Positions 27,691-35,935 of a DNA stretch of 62,365 bases are shown here, in pieces; within the stretch, counting starts at the first letter, position 1, and each line of letters starts with the position of its first letter. Both the position numbers and the translations under genes were made by a program. The DNA is from Myxococcota bacterium (GTDB lineage Bacteria > Myxococcota_A > UBA796 > JAJRTE01), in the NCBI GenBank assembly GCA_024278455.1, contig JAJRTE010000011.1, forward strand, positions 1 to 62,365, in the 5' to 3' direction. The notes under the pieces are model-generated. The model made no database searches. It worked only from the letters and a program-made list of their open reading frames with translations, and had not been told where the DNA came from.

Positions 27691-28998
27691 TCATCCCGCA
27701 GCGGCGACGAAGGGAAGGTCTCCCGTCTCGCTCGTGCCACGAGCGTCACTTTCGTGGTGACCTGCACCACCAGGGGCGGGCCGGCGAGCAATGCCGTAGC
27801 AAGCGCCGGCATGTTCGGCCAGAGCGTCTCCGGCTGATTGCTCGAGGGCCTGGGTTGTCACCGGCGTCGCGTCCGGGGCACGCAGCGTGCGAAGTCCTTC
27901 GAGAGCGAACGAGAGATCCTCCCTGACCCGGGCTTCCGACAGTCCGAACGTCTCGAGGGGCAGTACCGTGTGCCGTCTCTGGTAGTCGGGCTGCATGATC
28001 GCCTGTTCGGTGATGGCCGCCCGCAGTGCTGTCGCCGGCACGTGCTGGACGAACTCGAAAGCCTTCTCCATGCCCGCCTTGAGGTTCGACGACAACATTT
28101 CGTAGGGCAGTATCAACGTGTTGCGGTCGTTGAGCACACCCTCCTGGAAAAGGTCGCGGCTGTAGGCGTACAAGTCGATAGAGTACTGGTAGCGCCTGGC
28201 GAAGTACCGGTCGAGCAGTTCTCGCGAAAAGCGCCCATCGCCCCACTGGAAGGCCAGGCCAGCGCGCACCAGTGACAGGTGCGACGGAATGGTCTCGAGG
28301 GGGGACCTGTTGAGATAGATGAACCGTGCATCCGGGAATGCCGCGAGAAGTGTTCTGACACGATGGACCGAGAAGTGGAGTTGAGCGACCACTCGAGGTC
28401 TCCCGGTCGCAAGAATCTGCCTTTTCAGGCACTCTTCGAAGAATCGTACCGAGCGCCGCCGCCGGCGTGGAGGCTGGGCATCGTGCAGGCGCACTTCCGG
28501 ATGTTCGAACGTATCGAACCCCAGCGGTGTCCGGGTGAGGAGAAACTGCGTGTCCAGGCAGTGGAGGAACAGGAATTCTTCCTCTTCCACACCTTCGAGG
28601 CATATTTCGTGCCCGACTTCCGCCGGAACCAACGTTTTCCGCCGGCGGCGCAGCAGTGCCAGGAACGGCTTGGCCAGCCACCTGGCGGTCAGCGCCGGGA
28701 AGACCAGTTCCCAGGTCCGGTAGGAGCAGAACCCGCCCTCCTCGGTCAGCATGCGGTGCAGCAACGTCGTCCCGCTCCTCGGGTGGCCGATGATAAAGAT
28801 GGGCCGCTTGATTTCGATGTCGCGCAGCTTTGGGAAGAACAGGCGGTCGAGCAGCAGGGTGAGGCGCGTGAACAACGTGAAGGCCGGGAACAGGAAGAGC
28901 CAGCCCAGCAAGGTCCGTCCGAAACCGAACGTGTTCCAGCAGGCACGGAGCAAGCGGCGATACGTTGTGAACATCATGAAGGCCTTTGCTCGCCCCAT
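27691..28998 (-). CDS. sulfotransferase-family protein, 435 aa
   Basis: PAPS-dependent sulfotransferase fold. The 5'-phosphosulfate loop is IIGHPRSGTTLLHRML, following a hydrophobic N-terminal segment (TLLGWLFLFPAFTLFTRLTL) that may associate with the membrane. The 3'-phosphate-binding strand and Ser are in RFIYLNRSPLETIPSHLSL. These enzymes move sulfate from PAPS to hydroxyls of glycans, lipids or small molecules. Bacterial members of this long form are frequent in myxobacteria and actinobacteria, mostly uncharacterised. The start at MGRAKAFMM is a choice among several; MMFTTYRR seven codons later is also possible. The residues past 360 have no recognised domain. Confidence 0.82.
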   Translation of the reverse strand: MGRAKAFMMFTTYRRLLRACWNTFGFGRTLLGWLFLFPAFTLFTRLTLLLDRLFFPKLRDIEIKRPIFIIGHPRSGTTLLHRMLTEEGGFCSYRTWELVFPALTARWLAKPFLALLRRRRKTLVPAEVGHEICLEGVEEEEFLFLHCLDTQFLLTRTPLGFDTFEHPEVRLHDAQPPRRRRRSVRFFEECLKRQILATGRPRVVAQLHFSVHRVRTLLAAFPDARFIYLNRSPLETIPSHLSLVRAGLAFQWGDGRFSRELLDRYFARRYQYSIDLYAYSRDLFQEGVLNDRNTLILPYEMLSSNLKAGMEKAFEFVQHVPATALRAAITEQAIMQPDYQRRHTVLPLETFGLSEARVREDLSFALEGLRTLRAPDATPVTTQALEQSAGDALAEHAGACYGIARRPAPGGAGHHESDARGTSETGDLPFVAAAG

Positions 28999-29654
28999 GC
29001 CTCGAGGCCAGGGGCGCGATGGGTTGTTGGACGTCCTGTGCCCGCGCACCTGCCCAGTGTCGTGGCTGGGGCGAGGCCGACTCGGTGCGCGCGGAGACCT
29101 TTAGGCTGCCCGTTGAGCGTGTCGCGAAGGTCTCCTGCCTCTGTCCGAGAATCGGCCGTTCGGCAGATTTCTTGAGCCATAATATGCGCCGTTCTCCCGG
29201 AGGGTAGGAGTGTCCCCGCGTTCCCGCCCCGTCCAGCACGACCGTCCCCCCTTGCCTCGTGGTTGCTTCGCGACTCGCCACTCGCCATTTCCATCCGCCA
29301 TTTCCACCGCCTGCGGAACAGGCGCGACCCATCGATTCGCCCGGAGACCGGGCGACCTGCCGGCAGATACAAGGACCTATTCGTTGACAACGGGGTCACG
29401 CCGCCTTGCGCTGCCCGCAACGTGAGGATTCATGTTCTGGATTCGTCTTCGCTATCCGTGGGCGTGGGACACCGCTCCGGGGCGGAGCAGGCCTGGACCT
29501 GGGCGGCGTGATCCTTTTTTTCTCCACGGGCCGGACGCGCTTTCCCGGTTCCACGAATATGGTACAATTGCATCGCCATGGTACACGCATGGCGTGGTAC
29601 GCGCCGATCGACTGCGAGCGGGGGATCGTGGGGTTTGCGACAGCGGAGGCACCC
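28999..29654. other. 656-base intergenic region
   Basis: Divergent spacer between the sulfotransferase and the degenerate kinase. I find no credible gene. It contains small direct repeats near 29275-29310 (CGCCATTTCCA twice, ACTCGCC twice), a hairpin at about 29473-29487 (GCTCCG, CGGAGC), a T7 run at 29515-29521 and the extended -10 promoter at 29560-29568. Confidence 0.5.
29560..29568 (+). promoter_or_regulatory. extended -10 promoter for the degenerate kinase gene
   Basis: TGGTACAAT: a TGn extension followed by TACAAT, five of six consensus bases. No useful -35 is present, as is common with extended -10 promoters. It is 87 bases before the start codon at 29655. The same TGnTACAAT arrangement recurs on the other strand at 34095-34103. 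Confidence 0.45.
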
Positions 29655-31181
29655 ATGTACGAGGCGGCGGACAACGTTGGATCCGGGGGCAGCGCGGATC
29701 GTGAGTCGCTGGCCGGTGAGAAGAAGGGGGATCGCGCGCCGGGTTCATCGAGTCGCGTAATGGAGAGACAGCTTGCTTGCGGGCGAGCCCGCATACATCA
29801 CCTGTCGGAGCGGGTCCACGTCTTGGAGGATCTCGTCGAGACGCTGCAGCAGCAGCTCCAGCGGGCCACGTTGGAGAACCATGCGCTGCGGCGGAGGTTT
29901 CGCGATGAGCGCCGGCGTCTCGAGGGGCTGGTCCGGGCAGCGGGGAACGAGGAGCAGACCAAGGCGCGCGTGTCCGCCGGTGTCGTTTCCGAGCTGGTGA
30001 CGTTGCTGCATCTTGTGGCTGGGGACCTTGCTCGATTGAAAGACGCGCGTTTCGAGGAATTCGTGGACGAGGCCGGTGCACACCTTGCCGGCCTTGAGCA
30101 GACGGTGGCGAGGCTCATCGAGCGGGCCGCGGATCTCCGGGATTTTCTGAAGATCGAAGCCAGGATGGCGCCCCTGTCCTGTTCTGCGACGGATCTGAAC
30201 GCTGTCGTGGAGGCGATCGCAGGGCGCGTGGCCTCTCACCTGGAGGCGCGGGGAATCACGCTGGTCACCGAGTATCACCCTGACCTCCCGGTGGTGTCGA
30301 TCGACCGGGACAAGGTGGAGACAGTGATCCTGCACCTGCTATTCAATGCGGCCAGGATGACGCGCAGGTGTGGATGTGTCCGGCTGTGTACGGGGCTTCA
30401 GGGTGACCATCTGACCATAAGTGTAGAGGACGATGGGCCTGGTATCGCACCGGAGCGGCTGCAGGCGCTGTCCCGCATGTTCGCGGGTGTACAAGGGGGG
30501 GAGGCGGTGCAGAAGTCCAGGTCGGGGCTGGGACTCCTGCTTGTCCGGGCGATTGCCGGAAGTCATCACGGGCGTGTCGAGGTGGAGAGCGCGTTCGGAA
30601 AGGGGGCACGCTTCACGATGGTGCTCCCCGTGGAGCCACGGGCGTTCGAGGCGGGTGAAGAAAGGGTGTGCCGGGAGGAGGGTGCGGCGAAGATATCCGG
30701 CACGCGCACGTCGGAATTCAAGATATCCAGTTTCCGCCGCATTCTGGAGCCGCATGATACGGCTCGCCCGCCGTCAAGCCGTGCCACCGTCGTGGTGGCC
30801 GACCGGGAGTCATCCGCGCTGTACGTCGCGGTCCTCCATCTTCGGCCCCATTGCCACGTGATAACCGCTTCGACCAGCGACGAGGTATTGCGGCTGGTTT
30901 CGGAGCGGAAGTCCGACCTGGTGATCTGTGACATGGGCCTCGAGTCGCACGACGCCGGCATTGCGGTGTGCCGGGCGTTGAAGGCAGGACGGAACACGGC
31001 CCATGTCCCGGTCATCATGACGTCGGACGTGGTCGATGCAGATGTCATCCGGGCAGCATTGGAGGCGGGAGCGGAAGATTTCCTGGCCAAGCCGTTCGTG
31101 CCGGCCGACCTCGAGGCGCGTGTGAGGCGGTGGCTGCCGGAAACGGGAAAGGCGAGCCTCGTGTCGCGCTCCGGTGTCTGA
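29655..31181 (+). CDS. hybrid histidine-kinase-like protein without phosphoacceptor His, plus receiver, 508 aa
   Basis: A cytoplasmic protein. Residues about 36-100 are coiled coil. The dimerisation region reads VSELVTLLHLV (residues 111-121), so the place of the usual His in SHELRTPL is taken by Ser112; a His stands seven residues later. The ATPase domain is complete: N-box HLLFNAARM (227-235), G1 DDGPGIA (259-265), G2 SGLGLLLV (290-297). A receiver domain follows (about 377-495) with Asp426 in LVICDMG, Thr/Ser at MTSD and Lys in LAKPF; its first acidic site reads ADRES and not DD. The start is well fixed by GGAGG six bases upstream. It may be a pseudokinase that binds ATP and signals allosterically. 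No partner is adjacent. Confidence 0.82.
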   Translation: MYEAADNVGSGGSADRESLAGEKKGDRAPGSSSRVMERQLACGRARIHHLSERVHVLEDLVETLQQQLQRATLENHALRRRFRDERRRLEGLVRAAGNEEQTKARVSAGVVSELVTLLHLVAGDLARLKDARFEEFVDEAGAHLAGLEQTVARLIERAADLRDFLKIEARMAPLSCSATDLNAVVEAIAGRVASHLEARGITLVTEYHPDLPVVSIDRDKVETVILHLLFNAARMTRRCGCVRLCTGLQGDHLTISVEDDGPGIAPERLQALSRMFAGVQGGEAVQKSRSGLGLLLVRAIAGSHHGRVEVESAFGKGARFTMVLPVEPRAFEAGEERVCREEGAAKISGTRTSEFKISSFRRILEPHDTARPPSSRATVVVADRESSALYVAVLHLRPHCHVITASTSDEVLRLVSERKSDLVICDMGLESHDAGIAVCRALKAGRNTAHVPVIMTSDVVDADVIRAALEAGAEDFLAKPFVPADLEARVRRWLPETGKASLVSRSGV

Positions 31182-31361
31182 ATGGCCCGTCTTCGTTCCC
31201 CGGCGGTTCCTTTTCCCGGCGAACTCACCCGTTCGAGTCCAGCACATTCCTCTTGACGCCCGCCTGCCGATATTGCAAGGTGCTGGAGTTTCTGTGGAGT
31301 CGGGTGTCCGCTTCATCCGGCGGGTTTTCTCGTCACCGCCACACACGCGCAGGCATATAGC

Positions 31362-32525
31362 ATGGAATTCTCGGAAAACGTCACCGTTCTCGAGACGGGT
31401 GACAAGACCTTGTACATCGTGGGGACGGCGCACATCTCGAAAGAGAGTGTGGCTGAGGTGCGGGATGTGATCGACAAGGTGCGTCCCGACACGGTGTGCG
31501 TGGAACTGTGCGAGTCCCGCTACCAGGCGCTCGTGGACAAGGACCGGTGGAAGAAGCTGGACATCTTCAAGGTCATCAAGGAGGGCAAGACGCTGTTCTT
31601 GATGGCCAACCTGGCGCTGGGTGCCTACCAGCGGCGGCTGGGGGCGAAGTTGGGGGTCACGCCCGGCGCGGAACTCGAGGCGGCGATCGAGAAGGCAAAC
31701 GAAATCGGGGCCGAGCTGCGCCTCGTGGACCGGGATATCCGGGTGACCCTCAAGCGCGCCTGGCGGAACGTGTCGTTCTGGAAGAAGTTGTGGCTGATCG
31801 GGGCGATCTTCGAGTCGCTCGTCGCCGGTGATGACGTCGAGGAGGAGGATCTGGAAGAACTGAAGAACATGGCCAACCTGTCGGAAATCATGCGCGAGTT
31901 CGCCAAGACGCTCCCGGATATCAAGGTTCCGCTCATCGACGAGAGGGACCAGTACCTTGTCTCGAGTATCCAGGAGGCGCCGGGCAAGACGATCGTCGCC
32001 GTGGTGGGGGCGGGCCATGTGCCGGGCATGCGGGCCAACTTCGGCAAGTCCATCGACCGGGGGCCGATCAGCACCGTCCCGCCGGGCAGCCGGTGGGTGA
32101 AGGCGTTGAAGTGGGTCATCCCGGCCGTGGTGCTAGCAGCGTTCTTTTACGGGTACACGCAGAACGACTGGAGTGACTTCAGGCGGATGCTCTACGCCTG
32201 GGTCCTCCCCAATTCGATCATGGCGGCACTGCTGACAGCCATCGCCGGGGGCAAGCCGTTGACCATTCTCTGTGCCTTCCTCGGTTCGCCCATCACCTCG
32301 CTCAACCCACTGATCAACACCGGCATGGTCGCCGGGTTGGTCGAGGCCTGGAGTCGGAAGCCGACCGTCGCGGACGCGGAGCGCATCAGTGAGGACGTCC
32401 ACAGCCTCCGGGGCTTCTATCGCAATGCGTTCACCCGGGTCCTTCTCGTGACCGTGGCGGCCACGCTCGGGTCCGCACTGGGCGCGTGGATAGGTGCGAC
32501 CTGGGTCGTCACGCTGATTCCCTGA
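31362..32525 (+). CDS. TraB/GumN-family membrane protein, 387 aa
   Basis: Matches the TraB (pheromone shutdown) family: N-terminal KTLYIVGTAHISKESV with the GTAH motif, then VCVELCESRY, a second conserved GxGH motif in VVGAGHVPG, and a C-terminal half with four or five membrane helices including the phrase LTAIAGGKPLTILCAFLGSP. The GxxH/ERD set resembles a metal-dependent hydrolase (Tiki/TraB superfamily), which in animals cleaves Wnt proteins; the bacterial substrate is unknown. Full length. The start MEFSENVTV lacks a strong ribosome binding site. It is alone in its orientation, 180 bases after the kinase gene, and is convergent with the small conserved protein downstream. Confidence 0.88.
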   Translation: MEFSENVTVLETGDKTLYIVGTAHISKESVAEVRDVIDKVRPDTVCVELCESRYQALVDKDRWKKLDIFKVIKEGKTLFLMANLALGAYQRRLGAKLGVTPGAELEAAIEKANEIGAELRLVDRDIRVTLKRAWRNVSFWKKLWLIGAIFESLVAGDDVEEEDLEELKNMANLSEIMREFAKTLPDIKVPLIDERDQYLVSSIQEAPGKTIVAVVGAGHVPGMRANFGKSIDRGPISTVPPGSRWVKALKWVIPAVVLAAFFYGYTQNDWSDFRRMLYAWVLPNSIMAALLTAIAGGKPLTILCAFLGSPITSLNPLINTGMVAGLVEAWSRKPTVADAERISEDVHSLRGFYRNAFTRVLLVTVAATLGSALGAWIGATWVVTLIP

Positions 32526-32575
32526 GCGTGCGGGCAGGTTGCCGTCCGCGACGGGCCCGGCGCCACCGCGAGATC

Positions 32576-32878
32576 TCAGTCACTCTCGGCAAGGGGGCGC
32601 CTCGCCGCGGCTGCGATGCTTCCCAACACACCAAGACCGGATTTCCAGTACGACGATACGGAACCATCGTACATGGTGAGTGCCCAGTCGCCCGTGTCCG
32701 TGTTCTGGCGCACGATCAGCACCACCCCGCTGGCGACTCGGACCTTGAAATAGCGGTGGTCCGACCCCTGCCACTCGTCGAGCACTTCGACGACGTCCAG
32801 GCGGCGGTGACCGAGAGACACGGACACCGGCTCCTGGTCCCCACGGTAGCTCGAGCGGCACGCTACGTGTATTTGCAA
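32576..32878 (-). CDS. small conserved protein resembling DUF6504-type, 100 aa
   Basis: The product has a convincing single-domain pattern: PVSVSLGHRRLDVVEVLDEW, then HRYFKVRVASGVVLIVRQ and TGDWALTMYDG. Proteins of this shape (basic beta-strand, EVLDxWxG, then a YFKV/L strand and WELT/WALT) are common in bacteria, where they often sit beside DNA-repair genes; I cannot name a function. The last 20 residues are Ala-rich. It is the distal gene on the minus strand below the SUMF1/caspase block, 107 bases after the SUMF1-domain gene. Start MQIHVACR is uncertain by a few codons. Confidence 0.65.
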   Translation of the reverse strand: MQIHVACRSSYRGDQEPVSVSLGHRRLDVVEVLDEWQGSDHRYFKVRVASGVVLIVRQNTDTGDWALTMYDGSVSSYWKSGLGVLGSIAAAARRPLAESD

Positions 32879-32985
32879 AGGGTGTCCTCCCCGTATCGGG
32901 CGTGACGCACCGTTACCGGGTCACGTCGCTTCGTGTGTCCTCACGCAAAACCGTTGTCATGCACGAGCGGTAGCCCAGGATGACG

Positions 32986-34020
32986 TCAGCGGTTCCACAC
33001 GACATCGCGAACCACGCGGAATCCGACGTCGAACCGTTTGCCGCCGGGACGGTCGCCGTAGCGGGCGCTTGCCCGCAGATAGTCCACCGGTGGGAACCAG
33101 GCACCGCCTCGAGCCCCCCGGTAGTGCCCCCATGCAGGCCCTTGCGGATTGTCGGCTCGGCTGTCGGCGTAGGTGTCTTCCTTGTACCAGTCGGCCACCC
33201 ATTCCCACACGTTGCCGGCCATGTCGCACAGGCCCTGCTCGGTCTCTCCCTTCGGCTTCGAGCACACGGGCCAGGTGCCGTGCCGGCCGCACCCGTTGCC
33301 ACCATTCCCCGGCATGACCGCCCGCTCGCACGAGGGCGCCTGATCCCCCCACGGATAGGTGCGATTCATGCCTCGGCTCCGTGCGGCAAACTCCCACTCC
33401 GCCTCCGTCGGAAGCCGGCCCCCCACCCACTGCGCAAATCGTGCCGCCTGCGTCCAGTCGACGCAGTTGACCGGATGCTCCTCGCGATCCGACCGGCCCC
33501 AATTGCACCCCTCCCAGCGCGACTCCGGCTCCGTGCACACGCCAGCAGCAACACACAAGCGGTATTGCCCTACGGTCACCTCGCTCCTCGACATCTCGAA
33601 CGCGCCAACGATGACACGATGGACCGGCTGCTCGTTTCGCCGTCCGCTCTCGGACCCCATCATGAAACTGCCGCCCGGGAGCGTGACCCAGACGATATCC
33701 GGGACATTCATCACTCGAGACGGCTCGGGCGTCGCCGGAGGGCACGTCGGCGTGTCCGGTTCCATCGCTTCCTGGCCATAGGCATCCGAAGCCCCCGCCA
33801 CATCGCCGCCAGGCACCGGGGTCGCTCGCCCGAGCGTTCCGGCCGCCGCCACAGACCGGTCGCCGGCAGCGCCATCGGGCCCCACGATGACAACCTCCGC
33901 AGCGATTGGGCCCGGTGGTCGCGTGGCGCGCTCTATCGCCGGACCCAGGGGGTCCGAGATACCCACGTCGGCCACGGCCACACAAAGGCCTGCACACAGC
34001 ACCAACGACGACTTCCGCAC
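32986..34020 (-). CDS. SUMF1/FGE-domain secreted protein, lacking catalytic Cys, 344 aa
   Basis: Signal peptide from a GTG start (residues 1-18, LVLCAGLCVAVADVG) supported by GGAGGCGA upstream. A linker of about 100 residues precedes a SUMF1-type domain: WVTLPGGSFMMGSES, then EQPVHRVIV, SRSEVTVGQYRLC, HPVNCVDWTQA, GRLPTEAEWEFAARS, GLCDMAGNVWEWVADWY and a final RGGAWFPP...VGFRVVR. The active Cys pair of true formylglycine-generating enzymes is absent from the RGGAW segment, so it is likely a binding module. It lies on the same strand as the caspase-like gene, 168 bases downstream, and has its own promoter candidate. SUMF1 domains are known companions of bacterial caspases. Confidence 0.87.
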   Translation of the reverse strand: MRKSSLVLCAGLCVAVADVGISDPLGPAIERATRPPGPIAAEVVIVGPDGAAGDRSVAAAGTLGRATPVPGGDVAGASDAYGQEAMEPDTPTCPPATPEPSRVMNVPDIVWVTLPGGSFMMGSESGRRNEQPVHRVIVGAFEMSRSEVTVGQYRLCVAAGVCTEPESRWEGCNWGRSDREEHPVNCVDWTQAARFAQWVGGRLPTEAEWEFAARSRGMNRTYPWGDQAPSCERAVMPGNGGNGCGRHGTWPVCSKPKGETEQGLCDMAGNVWEWVADWYKEDTYADSRADNPQGPAWGHYRGARGGAWFPPVDYLRASARYGDRPGGKRFDVGFRVVRDVVWNR

Positions 34021-34094
34021 GACTCGCCTCCGCACCTGGTTCGCTCCACCGCCCCTTGCGGGCGCCGGCCACCCGGCTACCGCAGGATTGGAAT

Positions 34095-34103
34095 ATTGTA
34101 GCA
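34095..34103 (-). promoter_or_regulatory. extended -10 promoter for the SUMF1-domain gene
   Basis: On the minus strand TGCTACAAT: TGn then TACAAT. Predicted transcription starts near 34088, about 68 bases before the GTG start at 34020. It implies that the SUMF1 gene can be expressed apart from the upstream sigma-factor operon. Confidence 0.45.
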
Positions 34104-34188
34104 TGACTGCCTGGAAATGGGCATAAGGTTCACGAAGAAAAGTGCCCCGACGGAGGAGCAAGCGTGCTTCGCCCGGAGGAGCCGCTGG

Positions 34189-35919
34189 TCAGAAACCGAC
34201 TTCGACCCCGAGGGAGAGCGCGAGCTGCAGGTTGGGCGCGCGGCCGAGCGAATCCTGGAAGTCGCCGCCGAACCAGGAGAGGCGCTGCTCGAGGGTGAGG
34301 AGCAGGTGGCGGTCCAGGGCGTAGGCCTGCCAGAAGACGGGACCCTGTTGGACGTTCAGCCAGGTGTGAAGATACTGGCGCTGTTCGATCGACGGGTCCG
34401 CGTCTGCGTTAGCAAGGACGGGTGGCGTGTAGACGGCGTTCGCCTGCCATCCGGCCCCGACCTGGAACTGGTGGACGGGCCGCCGGAGCACGAGGCGGAA
34501 GCCGAAGTCGACCAGGTGGCGCAGGTCCTGGTCGGTGAGGTCGACCCAGATGCCGCTGTAGGCGGGGTTCCAGCCGAGGCTGAAGGAGAGGGCGAGGCCC
34601 CGGAGGAATCCGCCTCGAACGCGGTAGCCGCTGACGAGGCCAAGGCGCATCGTTTCCGGGCCCCAGACCTCTCGGGCTGGACCCAGGAGCTGGAGTGCCG
34701 GCCCTGTTTCGAGTCCGAAAAAGCGGCGGTAGCCTTCGAGTTCCTCGAGGAGTACTTTTACCGAGTAGGCCTGGCCTGGGGCGAACTTGAGTGGTCCGGA
34801 GGACACCACTTCGCCCTGCTGGTTGCGTATGGCGACCTGGTGGACGCCGGGGTCGACCGGGAGGGTACGTGGGAAGTTCCCCTTGGGGCGGCCGTCGATC
34901 TCTAGGGAGAAGGCGAGTTGTGCGTCGCTGCCGTAGGCGTAGACCAGGGCAGCGCTGGCGGCCGCGTCGGGGTTGGGGGTTCCGCTGAGGAAGATCTCCG
35001 CCCTGCCGAGCACGCGGAAGAAGGCTTCTGGAATCTGGGTGCCGCCGGTATGCTCCACGGTCCTGCCTCGAGCGTAGTCATGGGCCTCGTAGGCGGTGAG
35101 CGCGCCGTCGCGGTTGGTGTCTGCTTCCAGGCGGTCGGTGGTGAGGGCGTCGATGAGGTAGTAGGTGTAGACACTCTGTCCGATCTGGTCGTCTTCCTGG
35201 GCGATCCCGCCCAGGGTGCTTGCCATGAGTATGGCCTCGGACTGGGCCATGGCCTCCCGCAGGGTGGGCCAGGGGTCCGGGGTCTGGGCGAGTCGTTCCC
35301 TGGTCACGGCGCTTATCCGGGATTTGCCCTGGCCGGCGAAGCAGTTGTCCAGGATCATCACCTTGCGTTGCGGTTTGAGTTCGTTGACGAAGGCGCGAAG
35401 CGCCCCGACCTCGATCCCGGTGCCCCACAGATCGGATGCTCGAGTATCGGCGGCGACCAAATAGAGGATGGGCACGCCGTCGGAGGTGAATTCGACGGTA
35501 CCGTGGCCGGAAAAGTAGAACACGAAGGTGTCCTGCCGGCGGAGATCGAAGCGGAGCCGGCTGAGTTCGAACAGGATGGCTTCTCGCGTGGTCTGTTCGG
35601 GCGCGGTCAAGGTCACGACCCGGTCGAACGCGCCCGCGTCCGGATCCTTGAACACGGCTGCAATGGACCGGGCGTCTTCTGCTGCATGTTCGAGCCCCCT
35701 GAATGTCGGATCGCGATAGGCGTCGATGCCGATGACGAGTGCCCAGCGCTGCGGCTTGAGCGCGGCCTCGAGCTGGCTCATGGTGGAGCGAGCCTCGTCG
35801 AACCCCTTGACTCGAGTCTGGGCGCTGTTGACGCAGCCGGCGATGCCGGCGACGCAGGCGAAGACGGCCAACAGCCGGGCCTGGACTTGGGGGGGCGCTA
35901 TGGGGGCTCGGGTGGCCAC
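34189..35919 (-). CDS. caspase-fold (C14) lipoprotein with predicted C-terminal beta-barrel, 576 aa
   Basis: Signal peptide with perfect lipobox at Cys29 (GIAGC). Residues 57-310 are a caspase-like domain: ALVIGIDAYRD, catalytic His139 in FYFSGHGT, catalytic Cys193 in ILDNCFAGQG. An EF-hand-like loop, DTNRDGALTAYE (267-278), sits inside it. Residues about 335-392 resemble a PEGA surface domain (IDGRPKGNFP, then PGVHQVAI). From about 400 to 576 alternating aromatic/hydrophobic strands run to a terminal Phe, as in outer-membrane barrels. It is third in an operon after an ECF sigma factor and its anti-sigma, 16 bases after the latter. Joining a caspase fold to a barrel is unusual. Domain calls are firm for the caspase, moderate for the barrel. 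Confidence 0.88.
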   Translation of the reverse strand: MATRAPIAPPQVQARLLAVFACVAGIAGCVNSAQTRVKGFDEARSTMSQLEAALKPQRWALVIGIDAYRDPTFRGLEHAAEDARSIAAVFKDPDAGAFDRVVTLTAPEQTTREAILFELSRLRFDLRRQDTFVFYFSGHGTVEFTSDGVPILYLVAADTRASDLWGTGIEVGALRAFVNELKPQRKVMILDNCFAGQGKSRISAVTRERLAQTPDPWPTLREAMAQSEAILMASTLGGIAQEDDQIGQSVYTYYLIDALTTDRLEADTNRDGALTAYEAHDYARGRTVEHTGGTQIPEAFFRVLGRAEIFLSGTPNPDAAASAALVYAYGSDAQLAFSLEIDGRPKGNFPRTLPVDPGVHQVAIRNQQGEVVSSGPLKFAPGQAYSVKVLLEELEGYRRFFGLETGPALQLLGPAREVWGPETMRLGLVSGYRVRGGFLRGLALSFSLGWNPAYSGIWVDLTDQDLRHLVDFGFRLVLRRPVHQFQVGAGWQANAVYTPPVLANADADPSIEQRQYLHTWLNVQQGPVFWQAYALDRHLLLTLEQRLSWFGGDFQDSLGRAPNLQLALSLGVEVGF

Positions 35920-35935
35920 GGTGGTGATCCTTGTG

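Noticed and set aside
29473..29521. Hairpin GCTCCG/CGGAGC and later T7 as an intrinsic terminator
   Set aside because: The T-run is about 26 bases after the stem, too far for intrinsic termination, and no rightward gene precedes it.
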